Positions 60,518 to 64,000 of a stretch of 64,000 nucleotides of DNA are shown here, in pieces (the stretch's first letter is position 1; each line of letters begins with the position of its first letter). The notes under the pieces were generated by a model. That model had not been told where the DNA came from. It did not search any database and saw only the letters and a list, made by a program, of their open reading frames with translations. The DNA comes from Paenibacillus soyae. Its GTDB lineage: Bacteria; Bacillota; Bacilli; Paenibacillales; Paenibacillaceae. The stretch spans positions 1 through 64,000 of the forward strand of contig NZ_JANIPJ010000019.1 in assembly GCF_024623455.1 (NCBI RefSeq). Direction: 5' to 3'. A program made the position numbers and the translations under genes.

Positions 60518-61299
60518 ATGATTCTCCCCGGTTCGATTCCTAATGACCGTAAACGCGATAAAATCTGTGAGTGGTACGTTGTAGAAGCAACCACGATACG
60601 ATCATAGTCCTTGTCATTAAGCAATATTTCCTCTGGAGTCAGGCAGCGTTTCCCTTCGAACAAATCACCAGGCTTGGCGTATGTATCCGCAAAAGCGATG
60701 ACGTCGCAGAAATGTAATGCCGCAAGCTGGCGGACATATTGTTCCCCGACTTTGCCAATTCCATAGATGATGATCCGCTCATTCTTATTTACCTTATCGA
60801 AGGGGAATACATATTCGACTCCTGCATCCAGTCTTCTTGCTTTATCTGCGTGATCGGCTCTGGAAGGCAACGTGATTGCCTGCAAGGTACTAGTGGATAT
60901 TTCCTTCGTATAGGGAAAGAAAACTAGGTCAACGCCTAATGCTTTTAGCGCATCCTCCTCGTGTGCCCAACCATCGGCGACATGGTCGTCCCCACTGAAC
61001 ATTGCGTTGAACTTGTACTTTTCTAAAGCGTTAAGTTTATTTAACAGCGGCTCTGTTGTTACATCCACTTCATCCACGTATTTGATGGCTTTTACAATTT
61101 CAATACGCTCGTTAAGCGATATAGTCGGCCATTTACTTTTGAGCATGAACACCAGCTCATCGGTTAGTACACCTACTATCAGCTTGTCGCATCGTTCCTT
61201 CGACCGACGGATTAAATGAAGATGCCCGATGTGGAACATATCGAATACACCTGAGATATATCCAACACTCCATTTCTTATCTGTTTCGGTTGATAGCAT
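60514..61299 (-). CDS. cytidylyltransferase with C-terminal Rossmann-like module
   Basis: The 261-residue protein has a TagD/GCT-like nucleotidyltransferase domain (YISGVFDMFHIGHLHLI with the HIGH site at residues 23-26, MFSGDDHVADGW, and YTKEISTSTLQ). A module follows at about 169-261 (RIIIYGIGKVGEQYV ... IAFADTYAKPGDLFEGK ... IVVASTTYHSQIL). The domain activates an alcohol phosphate as a CDP derivative. With LicD next door the product may be the LicD donor. The ATG at 61299 follows GGAGGG by 7 bases. The longer frame to 61353 has no site. Confidence 0.85.
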   Translation of the reverse strand: MLSTETDKKWSVGYISGVFDMFHIGHLHLIRRSKERCDKLIVGVLTDELVFMLKSKWPTISLNERIEIVKAIKYVDEVDVTTEPLLNKLNALEKYKFNAMFSGDDHVADGWAHEEDALKALGVDLVFFPYTKEISTSTLQAITLPSRADHADKARRLDAGVEYVFPFDKVNKNERIIIYGIGKVGEQYVRQLAALHFCDVIAFADTYAKPGDLFEGKRCLTPEEILLNDKDYDRIVVASTTYHSQILSRLRSLGIEPGRII

Positions 61300-61331
61300 C
61301 TTATAACCCTCCAATCCTCCAAGAGCGAATC

Positions 61332-62705
61332 CTACCCATAAATAAATCCGCAATGTAACGGAATTTCAGGGTGGCTGTTTCTGAAAATAAACCAGCGTAT
61401 TCTTCCTATATCCAGGGTCTTTGCACCGCGAGCGCTCTGTTGTACAAGTTGTAAGACCTCGAATGACTTGGGGAATACCAGGATGACATCATCTTCTTTA
61501 AGTTCATTGAACTTAGGCTTTGTTACCTGTTTACCCGAAATCGTCGTTTCCGTTTCAGCCGATATATCCCACAATAATTCGGGCTCTAAACTTGTCCCCT
61601 TGAGCTTTGGCAAAAAGTGTTCCGCGTTTCTCCCCAACACTCCGTAAGCGATAACTCTTGATTGGGCCGATGGTTTAAATTTCTGATGTTCAGGCTTTAA
61701 AATAATTTCATCGAGGATATTCATGTAATCCATGTACTGAATCGACTTGAATAGATCAGGATGAAGATGGGGCTTGGGATCAAACAATTCGTCTATTAAC
61801 GAAGTCGCCTTATCAGCAAATTGTTCCAAATAATTCTCTCTATTACTCATCGACTGATGGTTGGGGTCTAAATTATTAAGTTGCTTCAAGTAATCCTTCG
61901 TCTTGCCATATTTATCTAGCGCTAAAAGCGTATCCTTTTCAGTTCGACTTATATCCGCACGTTCAATACTCCAGTTATACAAATATGAATAGTCATCGTA
62001 AAATTTTTCAAGTTTTTCAAATGAATCGAAGGAGTACAAATCGCTCGCAAACCGATTATACCTATATAGATCCTCCTCAAAGCATTTCAGCTTTCCGCCT
62101 CCGAGCATTAAGGGAACAGCAAATAGAGGCTCATACGTTTTTCTCCGTTCATAGCAAAAGTTCTCAATAAGCCGGCAACGTCTCACATAGCTCATTCTGG
62201 ACATATACACCCATGATGTAGTAATAATCTTTCGCAGCAGATGGCGAACCAGCAGCTGCTCGTTATCCGCCATATCTGCACATGTAACTACATCCTGCGG
62301 TTCAACTTTACCGTCTTGAACCAAATAGGGTCGAAATGAGCACGCCGTCCATTCATAATCCCCATGTTCGTCCAGCCAGCCAGCCATAGTGGATACATAC
62401 TCCGGCTCAATGCTGTCATCGCAGTCAACCAGGCAGAAGTAATCGCCTGTTATCTTTATCAAGCCTGCGTATACGGCCGCACAACATCCTGCGTTTGCTT
62501 GATCGATAATAACAACCTCATACCCCCGAGCGCGGAGTTTGGGCTCGTATTCAGAGATCACCTCGCGAGTACCGTCGGTTGAGCCGTCATTGACCAGAAT
62601 AAGCTCAATGTTATCCCATACCTGTGCAATGACGCTTTCCAGCATGGCTCCGATATCCTTCACTTTGTTGTAACAAGGTACAACCATGCTCACTTTACTC
62701 TGCAT
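61332..62705 (-). CDS. family 2 glycosyltransferase with divergent C-terminal Rossmann-like module
   Basis: The 457-residue protein has a GT-A domain (VSMVVPCYNKVKDIGAMLES, LVNDGSTDGTREV, metal site LVDCDDS) and a distinctive middle region. Its terminal module is degenerate: the loop reads RVIAYGVLGRNAEHF instead of YGAGxxA, while LLWDISAETE and DDVILVF keep the pattern. It is a distant fourth member of the transferase set. The ATG at 62705 follows AGGTG and overlaps licD by 11 bases. Confidence 0.85.
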   Translation of the reverse strand: MQSKVSMVVPCYNKVKDIGAMLESVIAQVWDNIELILVNDGSTDGTREVISEYEPKLRARGYEVVIIDQANAGCCAAVYAGLIKITGDYFCLVDCDDSIEPEYVSTMAGWLDEHGDYEWTACSFRPYLVQDGKVEPQDVVTCADMADNEQLLVRHLLRKIITTSWVYMSRMSYVRRCRLIENFCYERRKTYEPLFAVPLMLGGGKLKCFEEDLYRYNRFASDLYSFDSFEKLEKFYDDYSYLYNWSIERADISRTEKDTLLALDKYGKTKDYLKQLNNLDPNHQSMSNRENYLEQFADKATSLIDELFDPKPHLHPDLFKSIQYMDYMNILDEIILKPEHQKFKPSAQSRVIAYGVLGRNAEHFLPKLKGTSLEPELLWDISAETETTISGKQVTKPKFNELKEDDVILVFPKSFEVLQLVQQSARGAKTLDIGRIRWFIFRNSHPEIPLHCGFIYG

Positions 62706-63861
62706 TTTTCGAACACCTCTCATACTTTAGACCATCAATAAAAAAGTAGTAATCGAAAATATTCATTCCCTCAAGCTGCTTCGCTATTTCTTCATAATAA
62801 ATGCTTGCGATAATGAGCCTTGAATGCTCATCCATTAGTGCGGGCAATTCTGAAGGAGAACGTACGGGCACGCCATACGCCAAACTCCCCCATGCGTCTT
62901 TTCGATTATCGAATGCGCAAACGACATTCAAGCCTTGACTATACCGCTCCATCCAAATCCGAAGGCTGTCGCCAGCGCCGAAGATAAACACTTTTTTACC
63001 TTCAATATCACAAAGCATGTCTGTATAAGGACGGACATATTCTTTATATGACCGGCTCAAATCCACCAAGCATTGATCCCTATGCTTTGGCTTGCGCTTT
63101 TTGGGATCGGGTTCGTAAAGTCCCCCTGGGTAGGAAGTAATGAGCGTTTCCTTATAACCAATCGGGACAGGAATTTTTAAATCTTCAAAGTCCATTTCCA
63201 TGCTTTCCGAAAACCACTTCTTGTCAAACACTCGTCTGCCGTTCTCGCCCCTAAGTACGGGTATAGCGTAATAGAACTGGTTGGAATATTTCGAGCAGAA
63301 ACGTTCATAACGTTCAGCAAGAAAGGCATATTGACCCGATATGCCTCCAGCACCGTAACAAAACTCCTCTTTGCACTCGGGGATTTCCTCCCCTTCGCAT
63401 TCGTCGAGGGCAGCCGTTGCATACATTTGCATCTGCATCTTCAAGGCTGTTTCTTGAACACATTTCGCGGCTTCACCGCTCGGCATATCGTCAAGAGGAA
63501 GGATGTCGATATAGACCCCCATATGGCCGCCCCGCGTATGCCCATTCGGAAAGTTCATGAGAAACGTCGTATCGCTTCTCCTCAGCCTTAAAAAACGGGG
63601 AGCAGCGGCTGGATCGTTTTGCGGCGTTTGCAGGAAATAAGGCTCACGAAACCAGTGATCTGAACGCCGAAGGCGATCATAATCTTGGCGCGGCAAGGCA
63701 ATATCAATGTCGTCATCCCACGGAATAAACCCTTTATGGCGCACAGCGCCAAGAAGAGTCCCAAACATGGCGAACCAAACTATTCCTTCACGCTTTGCGA
63801 TCCCTGCAAATTCTTTTAGAATATCAAGCTCAACGGCTTGCAACTCATTTCGTTTGTTCAC
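62695..63861 (-). CDS. LicD-family phosphotransferase with C-terminal Rossmann-like module
   Basis: LicD enzymes move phosphocholine or related phospho-alcohols from a CDP donor to a glycan. The 388-residue protein shows the family motif GTLLGAVRHKGFIPWDDDID near residues 34-53, with the catalytic DDDID, and YIDILPLDDMP further on. Residues about 290-385 form the cluster-typical module (KVFIFGAGDSLRIWM ... CAFDNRKDAWGSL ... SRLIIASIYYEEIAKQL). The start is GTG behind GGGAG. No choline uptake or choline kinase gene is in view, so the donor may instead come from the two cytidylyltransferases. Confidence 0.88.
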   Translation of the reverse strand: MNKRNELQAVELDILKEFAGIAKREGIVWFAMFGTLLGAVRHKGFIPWDDDIDIALPRQDYDRLRRSDHWFREPYFLQTPQNDPAAAPRFLRLRRSDTTFLMNFPNGHTRGGHMGVYIDILPLDDMPSGEAAKCVQETALKMQMQMYATAALDECEGEEIPECKEEFCYGAGGISGQYAFLAERYERFCSKYSNQFYYAIPVLRGENGRRVFDKKWFSESMEMDFEDLKIPVPIGYKETLITSYPGGLYEPDPKKRKPKHRDQCLVDLSRSYKEYVRPYTDMLCDIEGKKVFIFGAGDSLRIWMERYSQGLNVVCAFDNRKDAWGSLAYGVPVRSPSELPALMDEHSRLIIASIYYEEIAKQLEGMNIFDYYFFIDGLKYERCSKNAE

Positions 63862-64000
63862 CGATTAATTCTCCCAAGGTAAATACAGGTATGGTTATTT
63901 TCCCACTTAAGTCTTCCCTAATGGCATCGCCATTATAGATGGTTACAATCAAGACATCACTATTGCATACCGATAAGATTTCTTCCATATTTCCGATATT
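63845..64000 (-). CDS. partial gene at the right edge, C-terminal end only
   Basis: An open frame enters from beyond 64000 and ends with TGA at 63845-63847, overlapping the licD start by 17 bases. The 51 visible residues include SDVLIVTIYNGDAIREDL and IPVFTLGELIGE. This resembles the last strands of the Rossmann-like module seen in the neighbours (VVISS/IIIASx...I.x.L). It is probably another enzyme of the same operon. Its main domain is outside the window. Confidence 0.65.
   Translation of the reverse strand, partial: NIGNMEEILSVCNSDVLIVTIYNGDAIREDLSGKITIPVFTLGELIGEQTK

Overview
The window reads as chromosomal DNA of a Gram-positive endospore-former relative, most likely Paenibacillaceae (Paenibacillus or Cohnella type). 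The evidence is moderately high GC in the core part, strong AGGAGG-type ribosome binding sites, and Bacillales gene orders: pcrB-pcrA-ligA, uvrB-uvrA, minJ/ctpB/ftsX/ftsE, hpf-secA-prfB and argC-J-B-D-F-G-H. Almost every gene lies on the minus strand. The plus-strand exceptions are an AAC(3)-family acetyltransferase, a sugar isomerase-like protein, a large LPXTG surface protein, a VanW/G5 protein and a small lipoprotein. No tRNA, insertion sequence, integrase or CRISPR array was seen.

Layout. 1-305: the 5' end of a 16S rRNA gene running off the left edge, with its leader and promoter. 445-5934: pcrB, pcrA and ligA (lipid synthesis, helicase, ligase). 5953-9575: a malE-malF-malG type sugar ABC importer without its ATPase, preceded by a promoter and a structured leader that ends in a terminator. 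9701-10652: the acetyltransferase gene, also behind a promoter and a leader terminator. 10705-13098: an ECF sigma factor, a small membrane protein (putative anti-sigma) and a 502-residue membrane-anchored protein. 13177-17297: a double U32 peptidase-family protein, a TIM-barrel sugar isomerase and a two-helix membrane protein. 17649-22691: uvrB-uvrA with a promoter and an SOS-like box. 22782-28172: a response regulator with a BTAD domain, divergent from a 1313-residue LPXTG adhesin. 28266-34176: minJ-like gene, ctpB, a CwlO/EnvC-type M23 hydrolase, ftsX and ftsE, a cell-wall and division block. 34396-36849: VanW/G5 protein, Lrp/AsnC regulator, lipoprotein. 36924-45351: the complete arginine operon with ArgR-like boxes and an unusual array of four tandem hairpins between argD and argF. 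45441-51301: YitT-family protein, prfB with a programmed +1 frameshift, secA, hpf and a cold-shock gene.

51445-64000: an AT-richer accessory block, a minus-strand run of eleven tightly packed genes closed by a 20-bp-stem terminator. It encodes LicD, two cytidylyltransferases (one fused to a Gfo/Idh/MocA oxidoreductase), five family-2 glycosyltransferases, a CDP-glycerol glycerophosphotransferase-like enzyme and an FkbM methyltransferase. The inferred product is a cell-surface glycan carrying CDP-activated phospho-alcohol groups. Eight of the ten complete proteins carry an additional GxG-type Rossmann-like module joined to unrelated catalytic domains. This shared module, together with the cytidylyltransferase-oxidoreductase fusion, is the best candidate here for an undescribed system.

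Limits: function calls rest on motifs and neighbourhood read by eye. Promoters, operators and leader structures are pattern matches without measurement. Start sites were moved from the longest frame wherever a ribosome binding site decided the case.
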